DNA of 64,000 nt, from contig NZ_CP073092.1 in assembly GCF_030506365.1 (NCBI RefSeq), positions 1,736,001 to 1,800,000 of the forward strand. The letters are read 5' to 3'. Shown here in pieces: positions 27,834 through 36,563 of this stretch. Each line of letters begins with the position of its first letter. The stretch's first letter is position 1. Below the pieces are notes generated by a model that saw nothing but the letters and a program-made list of their open reading frames with translations, was not told the DNA's origin and did not search any database. The stretch comes from Corynebacterium tuberculostearicum. GTDB lineage: Bacteria; Actinomycetota; Actinomycetes; Mycobacteriales; Mycobacteriaceae. Position numbers and translations under genes: made by a program.

Positions 27834-28614
27834 CGACCCCACCAATGCGGGTAAACGGCCAGAATACGAATTTCACCTTGCCGCGGACGTTTTCTACTGG
27901 AACCGTGCCGTGGAACTTGTCGGTCATGTGGTAACGCGAATCGGCCGAAGCAGTACGGTTATCGCCCATCACCCAGATATTGCCCTCCGGTACCTCGACG
28001 GGACCAAAGTACGGACCACCGCAGGCCTCCGAGCCGGTCGACTCATCTACCGGGTACGTAGGCGGGTCTTGCACATAGTCTTGCTCGATGGGTTTGCCAT
28101 CTACCATGACGGCAGAATCGCCCTCCTGGCAGGACACCGTCTGTCCGCCGGTAGCAACCACACGCTTGACCAGGGTGTTTTCGTCTGGCGGTGCCAAGGA
28201 TACGAAGCTCAACGCATCCTGCACGCCATGAATGATCGGATTAGACGAACGCGGTGAGACGTAGCTGGAATTCCAGTCCTCGGTGCCCTTGAATACCACG
28301 ACATCGCCCGGCTCTGGCTCGCCGTCACCGTAGTAAGAGATCTTTTCCGTAAAGATACGGTCATTCGTGCAGCCCTCGCAGCCGTGGAGAGTCGGCTCCA
28401 TCGAACCCGACGGGATCACATACTGCCGGCCGATAAAGTTCTGGAATAGTCCGACGATCACGAGAACCGTCGCCACTACCAGAAGGGTTTCCAGCAGCCA
28501 CGGCATTTCCTTCTTCTTAGTCGCCTCTTTGCCTTGCTGGGTGGCCTCGCCCTGCACCGGGTGGGCCCCCTCGCCTTCTGACGGCTGTTCCTGCGAGATG
28601 CTGTCTTTATTCAC
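27811..28614 (-). CDS. lepB: signal peptidase I, first copy
   Basis: 267 aa. A charged N-terminal stretch of about 38 residues (Gln/Glu/Lys-rich) precedes the anchor (LLETLLVVATVLVIVGLFQNF). Catalytic Ser71 in [11 protein letters not shown] and Lys150 in TLVKRVVATGGQ are present, and box E is GDNRTASADSR. It is a tandem paralogue of the next gene, with high similarity through the catalytic domain, including the shared insertion with a Cys pair (HGCEGCTNDR / [10 protein letters not shown]). Two adjacent copies suggest duplication and possible substrate division. Confidence 0.94.
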   Translation of the reverse strand: MNKDSISQEQPSEGEGAHPVQGEATQQGKEATKKKEMPWLLETLLVVATVLVIVGLFQNFIGRQYVIPSGSMEPTLHGCEGCTNDRIFTEKISYYGDGEPEPGDVVVFKGTEDWNSSYVSPRSSNPIIHGVQDALSFVSLAPPDENTLVKRVVATGGQTVSCQEGDSAVMVDGKPIEQDYVQDPPTYPVDESTGSEACGGPYFGPVEVPEGNIWVMGDNRTASADSRYHMTDKFHGTVPVENVRGKVKFVFWPFTRIGGVDDPDIQE

Positions 28615-28740
28615 GCGCTAGATCCTAGCAACCCCACGCCCGACTTCCGCTCTTATCCCCCTCGCGGCAGGGGGATTCACAGCCAACTTTTCGCTTGCCC
28701 CCTTCCCTCTCGGCATAAGGATGAAGGGAATTGGACATAG

Positions 28741-28778
28741 AAAAATTCCCCTGCACCCACAGTGGGGTGCAAGGGGAA
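28741..28778 (-). terminator. terminator of rplS
   Basis: A 13-bp stem (TTCCCCTGCACCC with one bulge) is followed on the minus strand by TTTTTC. Confidence 0.9.
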
Positions 28779-28800
28779 GCTGGCGCGCAGCGCGCTAGTA

Positions 28801-29145
28801 CTAGCGACGCTCCTTGATGCGAGCCTTCTTGCCGCGCAGATCGCGCAGGTAGTAGAGCTTCGCACGACGGACGCGGCCACGGCGGGAGACCTTGATGGAC
28901 TCCAGGTTCGGGGAGTGAACCGGGAAGGTACGCTCAACGCCGATACCGAAGGAGACCTTACGGACGGTGAAGGTCTCGCGGATGCCGGAGCCCTGGCGAC
29001 GGATGCAGATGCCCTTGAAGAGCTGTGCACGCTCGTTGTTGCCCTCGATAACCTTTACGTTAACGTCGAGGGTATCGCCTGGGCGGAAGGACGGGATATC
29101 GTCGCGCAGCTGTGCTGCATCGACCTTGTCAATAATGTTGGACAT
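28801..29145 (-). CDS. rplS: 50S ribosomal protein L19
   Basis: A 114-aa ribosomal protein at the 30S-50S interface. The L19 pattern is complete: [53 protein letters not shown], and [26 protein letters not shown] lies upstream of ATG 29145. It is monocistronic here, with its own terminator and separated from trmD, with which it is often grouped elsewhere. Confidence 0.97.
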   Translation of the reverse strand: MSNIIDKVDAAQLRDDIPSFRPGDTLDVNVKVIEGNNERAQLFKGICIRRQGSGIRETFTVRKVSFGIGVERTFPVHSPNLESIKVSRRGRVRRAKLYYLRDLRGKKARIKERR

Positions 29146-29319
29146 GCCAATATTCCTTTTCAGTTTGGGACAGAGGACCCTAGCGGCGTACTGCCTAACC
29201 GGTTCGTGCCCGTTACATAGAACGGTGCACTATTTTTCCACATACGCCAGCCGGAACCAAATCCTCATATTGCAAATTTCCTCGCCCCACCCAAGGTTCC
29301 TCACCGCAGCGTAAGGAAC

Positions 29320-31656
29320 CTAGAAACCTGCCTTCTTCAGGGCATCGGCCATGGCTCCACCACCACCGGCGCCATTTTGTCCACCCGTGCGGCCGCGCGA
29401 GCCACCCCGAGATCCGCGCCCGGATTTGTGGCCGGAGCGCTTTCCGCCTCCTCCGCCGCCGGACTTAGCGGAACCGCGTGGGGAATCACCGCGGCGTTTG
29501 GGAGCCGGCTGACCCGGTTCATCATCCAAACGGAAGGAGAGACCGATGCGCTGGCGCTCCACATCAACCTCCATGACCTTCACCTTGACCACCTGGCCAG
29601 AGCGCACGACCTCGTGCGGATCGGAAACAAACTTGTGGCTCATGGCAGAAACATGGACGAGGCCATCCTGATGGACTCCGACATCCACGAAGGCGCCAAA
29701 TGCCGCCACGTTGGTCACCGTGCCCTCAAGAATCATGCCCGGGGTGAGATCGGAGACCTTATGTACGCCTTCTTTAAAGGTGGCAGTCTTGAACTCAGGG
29801 CGCGGGTCGCGTCCGGGTTTATCCAGCTCGGCGATGATATCGGTCACCGTAGGAATGCCGAAAGTCTCATCCGCAAAGTCTGCTGGCGCCAGCGTGCTGA
29901 GTACGCGGGTATTGCCAATAAGTTCAGAAATACCCAGGCCCGTCTTCTCCGCGATGCGGGAGACGACAGGATAGGCCTCTGGGTGTACGGCAGAGGAATC
30001 CAGTGGATCGGTACCGCCGTTGATACGGAGGAAGCCTGCAGACTGCTCAAAGGCCTTAGGTCCAAGACGCGGTACCTTCTTCAGTTCCTTGCGGGAAGCG
30101 AAAGAACCGTGTTCATTGCGGTAGGAAACGATATTGGCGGCGATGGTGGAATTGACACCCGCTACGCGTTCAAGCAGCGGGACGGAAGCGGTATTGAGAT
30201 CAACACCCACGCCGTTTACCGCACTTTCCACCACGCCATCAAGAGTGCGGGCGAGCGCCGTCTGGTTAACGTCGTGCTGGTACTGCCCCACACCAATGGC
30301 CTTCGGATCGATCTTGACCAACTCAGCCAAAGGATCCTGCAAGCGGCGAGCGATGGAAACCGCACCGCGCAGCGAGACATCCATGTCAGGGAATTCTTCT
30401 GCCGCAAGCGGCGAGGCGGAGTAGACCGAGGCGCCGGACTCGGAAACCACGACGGGCGTGGGTCGCTGGCCGCCGGCCTGTTTAATTAGGTCCGCAATTT
30501 CCTGAGCAAGCTTCTCGGTCTCGCGGGAGGCGGTGCCGTTGCCGATGGCCATAAGGTCTACAGAATGCTTGGCGCACAGGGTCGACAGCGTTTGAACTGC
30601 TTGGCTCCACTGGTTCTGCGGCTGATGCGGGTAGACAATGGCGGTATCGAGCACCTTGCCGGTTTTGTCCACTACCGCGCACTTCACACCATTGCGGTAA
30701 CCCGGATCCAAGCCGATGGTGGCACGCTGGCCAGCAGGTGCCGCGAGCAGCACGTCGCGCAAATTGGTGGCAAAGATCTTCAGCGCGCCTTCCTCCGCGA
30801 TCTCTTTTAGCCGCATGCGAACGTCCAGGCTGGAGGAAATATAGAGCTTGGTGCGCCAGCCCCAATGGACGGCGTCGGCAAGCCACTTGGAGGAGCGATC
30901 CAACTCGAAGCGGGAGGCGATTGCGTCCTCGTAATCGGCGTCATCGCCGGCATCTAGCTGCAACTGCAGCACGCCCTCATTCTCGCCACGCAGCAGCGCC
31001 AAAATGCGGTGCGAAGGCAGCTTGTGGAAAGGCTCGTTGAAATCGAAGTAATCCTTAAACTTCGCGCCCTCAGCTTCCTTGCCCTCAACAACGTGCGCGC
31101 CCATGGAGCCCTCAGTGAACATACGCTCGCGTACTTCACCCACCAGATCCGCGTCGAGCGCGAAGCGATCCACCAAGATGGCGCGGGCACCGTCGAGGGC
31201 CTTTTTGGTGTCCTCGAAGCCCTCGGTGGTAAAGGCCTGTGCCAGCTCTTCTGGAGCGGCGTTGGGATCCGCAATGAGCTTATCGGTCAGCTCCTCTAGG
31301 CCGGCTTCGCGGGCAATATCGGCCTTGGTTTTGCGGCGCTTCTTATACGGCAGATACAAATCTTCTAGGCGCGCTTTGGTGTCGCAGGCAAGGATTTGCT
31401 CCTTGAGGGCGTCGCTAAGCTTGCCCTGCTCTTCAATCGCCGCAAGGATGGTCTCCTTGCGCTCCTGTAGTTCCTTTAAATAATTCGCACGCTCTTCAAT
31501 GGTGCGCAGCTGGGAATCATCCAGCCCGCCGGTGGCCTCCTTGCGGTAGCGGGCAATAAACGGGACGGTATTACCCTCCGCAAGCAGCTGCAACGCGGTA
31601 GAAACCTGCGATTCCTTGACGTTGAGCTCGGCGGCGATAGTGGCCGCAATATTCAC
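29320..31656 (-). CDS. tex: Tex family RNA-binding transcription accessory protein
   Basis: A 778-aa cytosolic protein. Order of domains: Tex N-terminal helical region (about 1-190), YqgF/RNase H-like domain (about 320-450, [16 protein letters not shown]), helix-hairpin-helix repeats (about 490-560), and an S1 RNA-binding domain (about 640-710, [21 protein letters not shown]). A Gly/Arg/Ser-rich tail of about 60 residues follows, longer and more basic than usual, likely adding nucleic acid affinity. One copy of the 13-mer repeat is in this gene (WLADAVHWG). Confidence 0.95.
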   Translation of the reverse strand: MNIAATIAAELNVKESQVSTALQLLAEGNTVPFIARYRKEATGGLDDSQLRTIEERANYLKELQERKETILAAIEEQGKLSDALKEQILACDTKARLEDLYLPYKKRRKTKADIAREAGLEELTDKLIADPNAAPEELAQAFTTEGFEDTKKALDGARAILVDRFALDADLVGEVRERMFTEGSMGAHVVEGKEAEGAKFKDYFDFNEPFHKLPSHRILALLRGENEGVLQLQLDAGDDADYEDAIASRFELDRSSKWLADAVHWGWRTKLYISSSLDVRMRLKEIAEEGALKIFATNLRDVLLAAPAGQRATIGLDPGYRNGVKCAVVDKTGKVLDTAIVYPHQPQNQWSQAVQTLSTLCAKHSVDLMAIGNGTASRETEKLAQEIADLIKQAGGQRPTPVVVSESGASVYSASPLAAEEFPDMDVSLRGAVSIARRLQDPLAELVKIDPKAIGVGQYQHDVNQTALARTLDGVVESAVNGVGVDLNTASVPLLERVAGVNSTIAANIVSYRNEHGSFASRKELKKVPRLGPKAFEQSAGFLRINGGTDPLDSSAVHPEAYPVVSRIAEKTGLGISELIGNTRVLSTLAPADFADETFGIPTVTDIIAELDKPGRDPRPEFKTATFKEGVHKVSDLTPGMILEGTVTNVAAFGAFVDVGVHQDGLVHVSAMSHKFVSDPHEVVRSGQVVKVKVMEVDVERQRIGLSFRLDDEPGQPAPKRRGDSPRGSAKSGGGGGGKRSGHKSGRGSRGGSRGRTGGQNGAGGGGAMADALKKAGF
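30871..30883 (-). repeat. 13-mer repeat copy (in tex)
   Basis: Exact on the minus strand; reads LADA. Confidence 0.7.
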
Positions 31657-31730
31657 GTGGTCTCCTCACTCTTTCTCGAGGTTTGGGATTAGACCCACCC
31701 AATTTACCGCACGGCTCCTCTGCTACCTTC

Positions 31731-31743
31731 GCTTGCCGACGCC
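31731..31743 (+). repeat. 13-mer repeat copy (intergenic, by terminator)
   Basis: Exact GCTTGCCGACGCC in the tex/Ser-rich gene gap, seven bases from the terminator feature at 31752-31788. Confidence 0.7.
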
Positions 31744-31751
31744 CCCTAGAC

Positions 31752-31788
31752 GCACAAAACCTCCTTTCCCAGTAAGGGAAAGGAGGTT
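31752..31788 (-). terminator. terminator of the Ser-rich membrane protein gene
   Basis: A perfect 13-bp stem (AACCTCCTTTCCC / GGGAAAGGAGGTT) is followed on the minus strand by TTGTG. An exact 13-mer repeat lies seven bases further on (31731-31743). Confidence 0.82.
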
Positions 31789-31802
31789 GCTGCGGCGCGC
31801 TC

Positions 31803-32435
31803 TTAGTAGATAACCACGCGGGCGTTATCGCCGCCGGAGCAGGAAACGCGCGAAGAGCTACCGGAGCAGTACATGGTGTAGGTACCACCGGTGGCCGGCG
31901 AGTAGACGCTCAAGGTAGCGCCGGTGCCGCCGCCGGCGACCCAGTTATTCATAAACGCGGTATAGACGTTGCTGGCAAAACCGCTGGAGGTTTTGCTGGT
32001 AGCTGGATAGTAGCTAGTGAAGTCACTCCAAGAGTGCCCATTGCTGCTGCCAGAAGACGCTGCCTGTGCCGGCGCTGGCGCTGGGGCATCCTTGGTCTTA
32101 GTCACCGTGACCGGGCTGGAGTCTTCATCCTTATCGTCCGCATCGTCCTTGGACGAGGAACCGGATTGCTTGTTAGAGCCGGAGCCGCTATTCGCATCCG
32201 CCTGCTGGAATTGACTATCGGCAGCAGCGCTGGTCGATGCATCATCCTTGTTATTGGTCACGAACATGATAACCATGGCGGCCACCGCGATGACCGCCAC
32301 AATTGCTGCGATAATTGCCGCGATGGTGGCGCCGCCTACGCCACCGCTTTGCTGCGGCTGGGAATAATACTGCTGATTGTACTGAGGCGGCTGCTGGTTA
32401 TATCCACCGTAGTTATTACCATTGGGAGCCGTCAT
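31803..32435 (-). CDS. membrane-anchored Ser-rich exported protein
   Basis: 210 aa. A Gln/Tyr/Pro/Asn-rich cytosolic N-terminus (GGYNQQPPQYNQQYYSQPQQ) of about 33 residues is followed by one transmembrane helix (ATIAAIIAAIVAVIAVAAMVIMFV), a low-complexity Ser/Asp/Lys linker (about 62-130) and a C-terminal domain of about 75 residues with SWSDFTSYYP and two Cys (MYCSGSSSRVSC) that could form a disulfide. The layout resembles corynebacterial and mycobacterial membrane-anchored extracellular proteins, but I do not recognise a family. Monocistronic with its own terminator. Confidence 0.72.
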   Translation of the reverse strand: MTAPNGNNYGGYNQQPPQYNQQYYSQPQQSGGVGGATIAAIIAAIVAVIAVAAMVIMFVTNNKDDASTSAAADSQFQQADANSGSGSNKQSGSSSKDDADDKDEDSSPVTVTKTKDAPAPAPAQAASSGSSNGHSWSDFTSYYPATSKTSSGFASNVYTAFMNNWVAGGGTGATLSVYSPATGGTYTMYCSGSSSRVSCSGGDNARVVIY

Positions 32436-32556
32436 AATTCAGGGACCACCTTGGGAATAGGAATCTAGAGGGAATGTCCCCTTCACTATAACCTTAGAAG
32501 GCATATGCGCTGCAGTTTAGGCATGAAAAAGCGCTAAATAATTGTCCAGATTCCGC

Positions 32557-32931
32557 TTATAACCCAGAATCCGCCCGCCACACCGCCGGGGCACCAAGCC
32601 CCATCTCCGTAAAACCGATTTCCACACTGCCTACCCACGAGACTGCCGGCGGCAAGCAGTCTGCTACTAAGGAAGCTACTGCAGCCAGGGGCTGTGTGGT
32701 CTCTCCGTTAACGATGAGCCGCCACACCGGAATTCCTTGTGGCCACTGGCCGAATCTGAAGCGATATTCCTGCGCTAGCGGGCTGCTTTCCGAGCTTTCC
32801 TCCGCTACCTGAAGAGTGAAAATACTAAGCGGCTCAAAGCCCCGTGCACGCAGCGCCTCTGGCAATGCTTCGAGGCTTTTCGCCCACTCCTGGGTTACTA
32901 AGAGTACCGAGAGGTCAGCGCTTACCTCCAT
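32557..32931 (-). CDS. hypothetical protein coupled to trmD
   Basis: A 124-aa protein of unknown function. Its ATG at 32931 shares one base with the trmD stop (TAATG), a strong sign of translational coupling and of a real gene. No signal peptide or membrane helix is visible; the composition is Leu/Glu/Ala-rich with several Trp (FRFGQWPQGIPVWRLIVNGE). SVLLVTQEWAKSLEALPEALRARGFEPLSIF and VSWVGSVEIGFTEMG suggest a compact alpha/beta protein. A tRNA or ribosome role is a guess from the neighbours. No typical T-rich terminator is seen within 120 bases. Confidence 0.75.
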   Translation of the reverse strand: MEVSADLSVLLVTQEWAKSLEALPEALRARGFEPLSIFTLQVAEESSESSPLAQEYRFRFGQWPQGIPVWRLIVNGETTQPLAAVASLVADCLPPAVSWVGSVEIGFTEMGLGAPAVWRADSGL

Positions 32932-33803
32932 TAGCCTTCACCCTGTGCGTAAGCTTCTTGTTCCAACTGCGCGATGAAAGCCCTGTCTTGTTTATCGAGC
33001 TCAGCCGCCTCCAAAAGTTCGGGACGGCGTTGCCACGTGCGCAGCAATGCCTGTTCCCTCCGCCATTTGTCAACCAAACCGTGGTTTCCCGAGGTGAGCA
33101 CGTCCGGCACGGCTAGACCACGCCACTCTCGCGGCCTGGTATAGCTCGGGCCTTCCAATAGACCATCAGAAAAAGAATCTTCCTCATGAGAGCGCTTATT
33201 TCCCAACACCCCGGGGATGAGTCGCACTACGGCCTCTGCAATCACCGACGTTGCCACTTCCCCACCGATCAACACATAATCGCCGATGGAAACCTCGCGC
33301 ACACGGTAGCGCCGAGCGGCGTCATCCACCACGCGCTGATCGATGCCCTCATAACGCCCGCAGGCAAAAACAATGTGCTCCTCATTGGACCACGCCCGCG
33401 CATCTGCTTGGCTAAACGGTTTTCCCGTCGGCGTCGGCACGATAAGCAGTGGAAGGTCGCTATCCTCATCGGCCGTGGCATCAACCGCATAGGCTTGTGC
33501 CTCTACCCCTTCTAATTCGTCATGGCGCGGACGGTTCAGGTGTGGCAGCGCAGACTCTAGATTGGGCGCACTTTCCCGCGTGGCGACGCTATCGAGCGCC
33601 GGCCCCCAAACTTCTGGCTTCATAACCATGCCGGGGCCACCACCGAACGGCGAGTCATCGACAGACTTATGCGCATCCGTAGCCCACTGCCGCAGATCGT
33701 GCACACCTACTTCAAGGCGACCTTGTTCAATGGCCTTCCCCAAAAGCGCATGCCGCAACGGGTCCAGGTACTCCGGAAAAATGGTGATGACGTCAAGCCT
33801 CAT
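32931..33803 (-). CDS. trmD: tRNA (guanine37-N1)-methyltransferase
   Basis: A 290-aa SPOUT-class enzyme methylating G37 of tRNAs with CGN, CUN and CCN anticodon families to prevent frameshifting. Motifs: MRLDVITIFPEY at the start, DDSPFGGGPGMVMKPEVW, ACGRYEGIDQRVVDD and SIGDYVLIGGEVA with the knot. It is longer than the usual 240-255 aa owing to an insertion around residues 80-125, seen in other corynebacteria. Its start overlaps the rimM stop by four bases (ATGA). Confidence 0.96.
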   Translation of the reverse strand: MRLDVITIFPEYLDPLRHALLGKAIEQGRLEVGVHDLRQWATDAHKSVDDSPFGGGPGMVMKPEVWGPALDSVATRESAPNLESALPHLNRPRHDELEGVEAQAYAVDATADEDSDLPLLIVPTPTGKPFSQADARAWSNEEHIVFACGRYEGIDQRVVDDAARRYRVREVSIGDYVLIGGEVATSVIAEAVVRLIPGVLGNKRSHEEDSFSDGLLEGPSYTRPREWRGLAVPDVLTSGNHGLVDKWRREQALLRTWQRRPELLEAAELDKQDRAFIAQLEQEAYAQGEG

Positions 33804-34297
33804 AGGTCAAGCAGTCCTTCCGGCGGATCGATGGTGCACGTTCCAGCCTCTAGGTTCACCTCAGGAACAATGGCATGCACGAAGGGAATGAGCGCCTCCT
33901 TGCTGTTGTCGAGTTTTACCTCCAACAAATCTTGACTTCCGCCGTGGATGACCGATGTGACCTCACCGATCTCCTCGCCTTCCAGAAGTACGCGGAGCCC
34001 TTCCAGCTCATGGTCGTAAAAGCCATCATCATCACTGTCAAGCGGCGCGGCAAAGAACTTGGTACCGCGGAGGCTATCCGCCACGGTACGGTCTTTGATC
34101 TCTTCGAAGGTAACGAGCAACCTTCCCTTATGGCTGCGGACCGCCTTGATAGTTAGAGTGTGCTCCTTCTTGCCCTGCGTGCCATGAAGCACTTCCCCCA
34201 CAGCAAAGCGCACCTCCGGTTCATCAGTAGTGGCCTCGACTACGACTTCACCTTTCACGCCGTGCGATTTAATCACGCGACCAATCATCAATTCCAT
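33800..34297 (-). CDS. rimM: 16S rRNA processing protein RimM
   Basis: A 165-aa protein needed for maturation of the 30S head around S19. The N-terminal barrel begins MELMIGRVIKSHGVKGEVVVEATTDEPEVRF, and the PRC-barrel-like C-terminal domain holds EIGEVTSVIHGGSQDLLEVK and ALIPFVHAIVPEVN. It starts the rimM-trmD-hypothetical set. rpsP, its usual partner, lies 1.5 kb upstream, separated by the cupin/TetR genes. Confidence 0.95.
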   Translation of the reverse strand: MELMIGRVIKSHGVKGEVVVEATTDEPEVRFAVGEVLHGTQGKKEHTLTIKAVRSHKGRLLVTFEEIKDRTVADSLRGTKFFAAPLDSDDDGFYDHELEGLRVLLEGEEIGEVTSVIHGGSQDLLEVKLDNSKEALIPFVHAIVPEVNLEAGTCTIDPPEGLLDL

Positions 34298-34403
34298 AGC
34301 GGAAAGTCTACAACACAGACCTCTTTGCCCTTGTCAGTCATGAATTTTGGCGCTGTGGAAAGCAAACCCAGATTTTGAGTATTGTTGCCGTTAAAGTGGG
34401 CTT

Positions 34404-34808
34404 ATGAGCGATCTACCGACCAACTCCCCGGACACGTTTGGCGCGGCTTCTCATTCAGGTGAGGATTCCGTCATGTCCGCACTAAACCTTCTGGACATCG
34501 CGCCTGATACCGATCCGCACCGCCCGCGCCCGGGCGTACAGCGCGTCCTGAGCGCCGATGGTGCCAACCTCATTCTCTTTAGCTTTGCACCAGGACAGTC
34601 CCTGCCCGATCACAAGGCCGCACATCCGATCACCGTGCAGGCGCTGCGCGGTGAGCTTGACTTCAGCTACGGCAGTGAAACCATCACGCTCACCCCCGGC
34701 TCTATCGTGCACCTTCCTGCATATGAGGTACATAAAGTCGAGGCTACAAGCGAGAGCGGCGACCCTTCTACCCCCGCAATTTTGCTGCTCACCATGCTGA
34801 CTAAATAA
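34404..34808 (+). CDS. cupin-domain protein
   Basis: A 134-aa protein with a single conserved barrel: an N-terminal region, then LILFSFAPGQSLPDHKAAHPITVQALRGELDF and ITLTPGSIVHLPAYEVHKVEA, the two cupin motifs. His in DHKAAHP and His in AYEVHKVE could bind metal. No signal peptide. It precedes a TetR-type gene by 29 bases on the same strand and lies within an otherwise minus-strand translation cluster, so the pair looks like an insertion. It may bind a small ligand or help sense it. Alternative start ATG 34473. Confidence 0.8.
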   Translation: MSDLPTNSPDTFGAASHSGEDSVMSALNLLDIAPDTDPHRPRPGVQRVLSADGANLILFSFAPGQSLPDHKAAHPITVQALRGELDFSYGSETITLTPGSIVHLPAYEVHKVEATSESGDPSTPAILLLTMLTK

Positions 34809-34837
34809 TTTATACGTACATAGGTTTTGTTGATAAA

Positions 34838-35533
34838 ATGAGTTTTATGGAAACGCACAATAAGCCCTACCATCATGGAAACCTCCACGATGAGCTGCTC
34901 CGTATCGCTGTTCAACTAGGCAAAAGAAGCGGCCCCGACGCAATTACCGTTCGTGCGGTAACCCGCGAAGCGGGAGTGTCCCCTACCTCCGCATACCGCC
35001 ACTTCAAGGACCAAGAAGAACTGCACGATAAGGTCGCTGAGCTTGCCACCGATGAGTTGGTCCAGCGTTTACACGAGACTACCGAGACTGCAGAGGGCCT
35101 AGATTTTCCAGAGCACCTGATGCAGATTGGTTACGCTTACCTCGAGTTTGCCTTGGATGAGACCAATTTCTTCCGCTGCATGCTGGAGTGGAAGGCGCTG
35201 CGTTTCATGCTTGGTGTAGATCCCAATACGGAAGATGATCCGAAGATGGATCACCTACAGCAGATTCGCGATTTCTTCGCCCTGTTGTCCCGCCACGCGG
35301 AAGCGTTGGACAATACCACTGACGCTACATATTTCATGCAGAATGCTCTGCTGGCCTGGTCGGCCATTCACGGTTTTACCGTACTTGCCATCAACGGCCC
35401 TATGTCCCGGCTTCCACGCGAGCAGATCCTCGAGCTTTTCACACCGGTTGTTACAGGCGCTCTGCGCGGCATGGACTTTAAGGATCCCTCTAACGTCTAC
35501 AGCCGCTACTCCAACTACAAGCCACAGAACTAA
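34838..35533 (+). CDS. TetR family regulator
   Basis: A 231-aa protein with an N-terminal DNA-binding domain at about residues 15-65 (DAITVRAVTREAGVSPTSAYRHFKDQEELHDKVAELA), where the recognition helix VSPTSAYRHF is clear. The C-terminal ligand domain is helical with ALLAWSAIHGFTVLAING (a WxxxHG pattern common in one TetR C-terminal group). The start ATG 34838 or ATG 34847 gives nearly the same protein. It probably represses the neighbouring cupin gene; ligand unknown. A strong terminator follows. Confidence 0.88.
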   Translation: MSFMETHNKPYHHGNLHDELLRIAVQLGKRSGPDAITVRAVTREAGVSPTSAYRHFKDQEELHDKVAELATDELVQRLHETTETAEGLDFPEHLMQIGYAYLEFALDETNFFRCMLEWKALRFMLGVDPNTEDDPKMDHLQQIRDFFALLSRHAEALDNTTDATYFMQNALLAWSAIHGFTVLAINGPMSRLPREQILELFTPVVTGALRGMDFKDPSNVYSRYSNYKPQN

Positions 35534-35594
35534 GGGCGAACCAGCCATCCCCGAGAGAGATGCCGCACGTTTCCTAGCGCATCACTTTCAATTG

Positions 35595-35641
35595 CGACCG
35601 CGCACGCAGCCCCGCCACGGACTAGCGTGTGCGGTCGTTTT
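35595..35641 (+). terminator. terminator of the cupin/TetR genes
   Basis: The stem CGACCGCGCACGC / GCGTGTGCGGTCG (one wobble) is followed by TTTTCG. Confidence 0.88.
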
Positions 35642-35671
35642 CGTGTGCCGGCATTAGCACCCAAAAACTAC

Positions 35672-35714
35672 AAAGGCCCCGCTACTACGACCAGTGATCG
35701 TAGCGGCGGGGCCC
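35672..35714 (-). terminator. terminator of rpsP
   Basis: A GC-rich stem (GGCCCCGC...TACGA / TCGTA...GCGGGGCC) is followed on the minus strand by TTTG. Confidence 0.8.
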
Positions 35715-35752
35715 GAAGCTAAAAGCGCTATGCGCTTAGCAAGGGAGGCAGA

Positions 35753-36268
35753 TTACTCTGCGGACTCCTCGGAAGCTTCCTCAGCCTTCTCCTCGGCCTC
35801 AGCGTCAGCTTCGCCGGCGGCAGCAGCGGCAGCCTCTGCAGCAGCAGCTTCCTCAGCGGCCTTCTTCTCAGCCTCTTCCTTGGCCTTCTTCTTCTTTTCG
35901 GTGATGGCCTCGATGGTCGGGCCGTTGTTAGCCTCAGCCAGTGCCTCGTTGAAGATCTCCAGCTTGGACTTCTTCTCCTCAGCAACCTTCAGGGTGCCCT
36001 CTGCGCCCGGCAGACCCTTGTGCTTCTGCCAGTCACCGGTGATCTTCAGCAGCGCGAGAACCGGCTCGGTTGGCTGTGCGCCAACGGACAGCCAGTGCTG
36101 TGCACGCTCGGAATCGATCTGGATGAGGGAAGGCTCTTCCTTCGGGTGGTAGATACCGATGTTCTCGATGACCTTGCCGTTACGACGGGTGCGGGCATCT
36201 GCAATAACAACGCGGTACTCAGCAGCGCGGACCTTGCCCAGGCGCTGCAGCTTGATCTTGACAGCCAT
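35753..36268 (-). CDS. rpsP: 30S ribosomal protein S16
   Basis: 171 aa from ATG 36268 ([21 protein letters not shown]); the frame opens seven codons earlier. The S16 core covers about residues 1-85 ([41 protein letters not shown]). It is followed by an unusually long Ala/Glu/Lys-rich tail of about 85 residues, predicted helical or disordered, as in other corynebacteria. It has a terminator of its own; rimM is no longer adjacent. Confidence 0.96.
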   Translation of the reverse strand: MAVKIKLQRLGKVRAAEYRVVIADARTRRNGKVIENIGIYHPKEEPSLIQIDSERAQHWLSVGAQPTEPVLALLKITGDWQKHKGLPGAEGTLKVAEEKKSKLEIFNEALAEANNGPTIEAITEKKKKAKEEAEKKAAEEAAAAEAAAAAAGEADAEAEEKAEEASEESAE

Positions 36269-36563
36269 GTTGGCTCCTTTACTAGTCACTGGGCAGTACA
36301 GACGCGCACGAGATTGTGCGCCGGTTCAACCCTTGGATTTTATCTGCGCGTGACATACCGGCCGACCGTAGACGGAAACGGTGCTACGCAGAATATTACG
36401 TTCTTCAGTTTATCTAGCTCAGAAATACGAGCAGACAACCTGGAATATTTTAGCGCGAGCAGCTGCATTTTCAAAAATTACTACGCCACGCACGCAGGTT
36501 CGTTATGCCTGCGATACTGAAGCAGAGTACCCTTAAGGGCCGAATATAGACATTTCGTTTCAT

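Noticed and set aside
28655..28680. C-rich hairpin as a 6C RNA
   Set aside because: Only one C-rich stem is present; the 6C motif needs two hairpins with C-rich loops.
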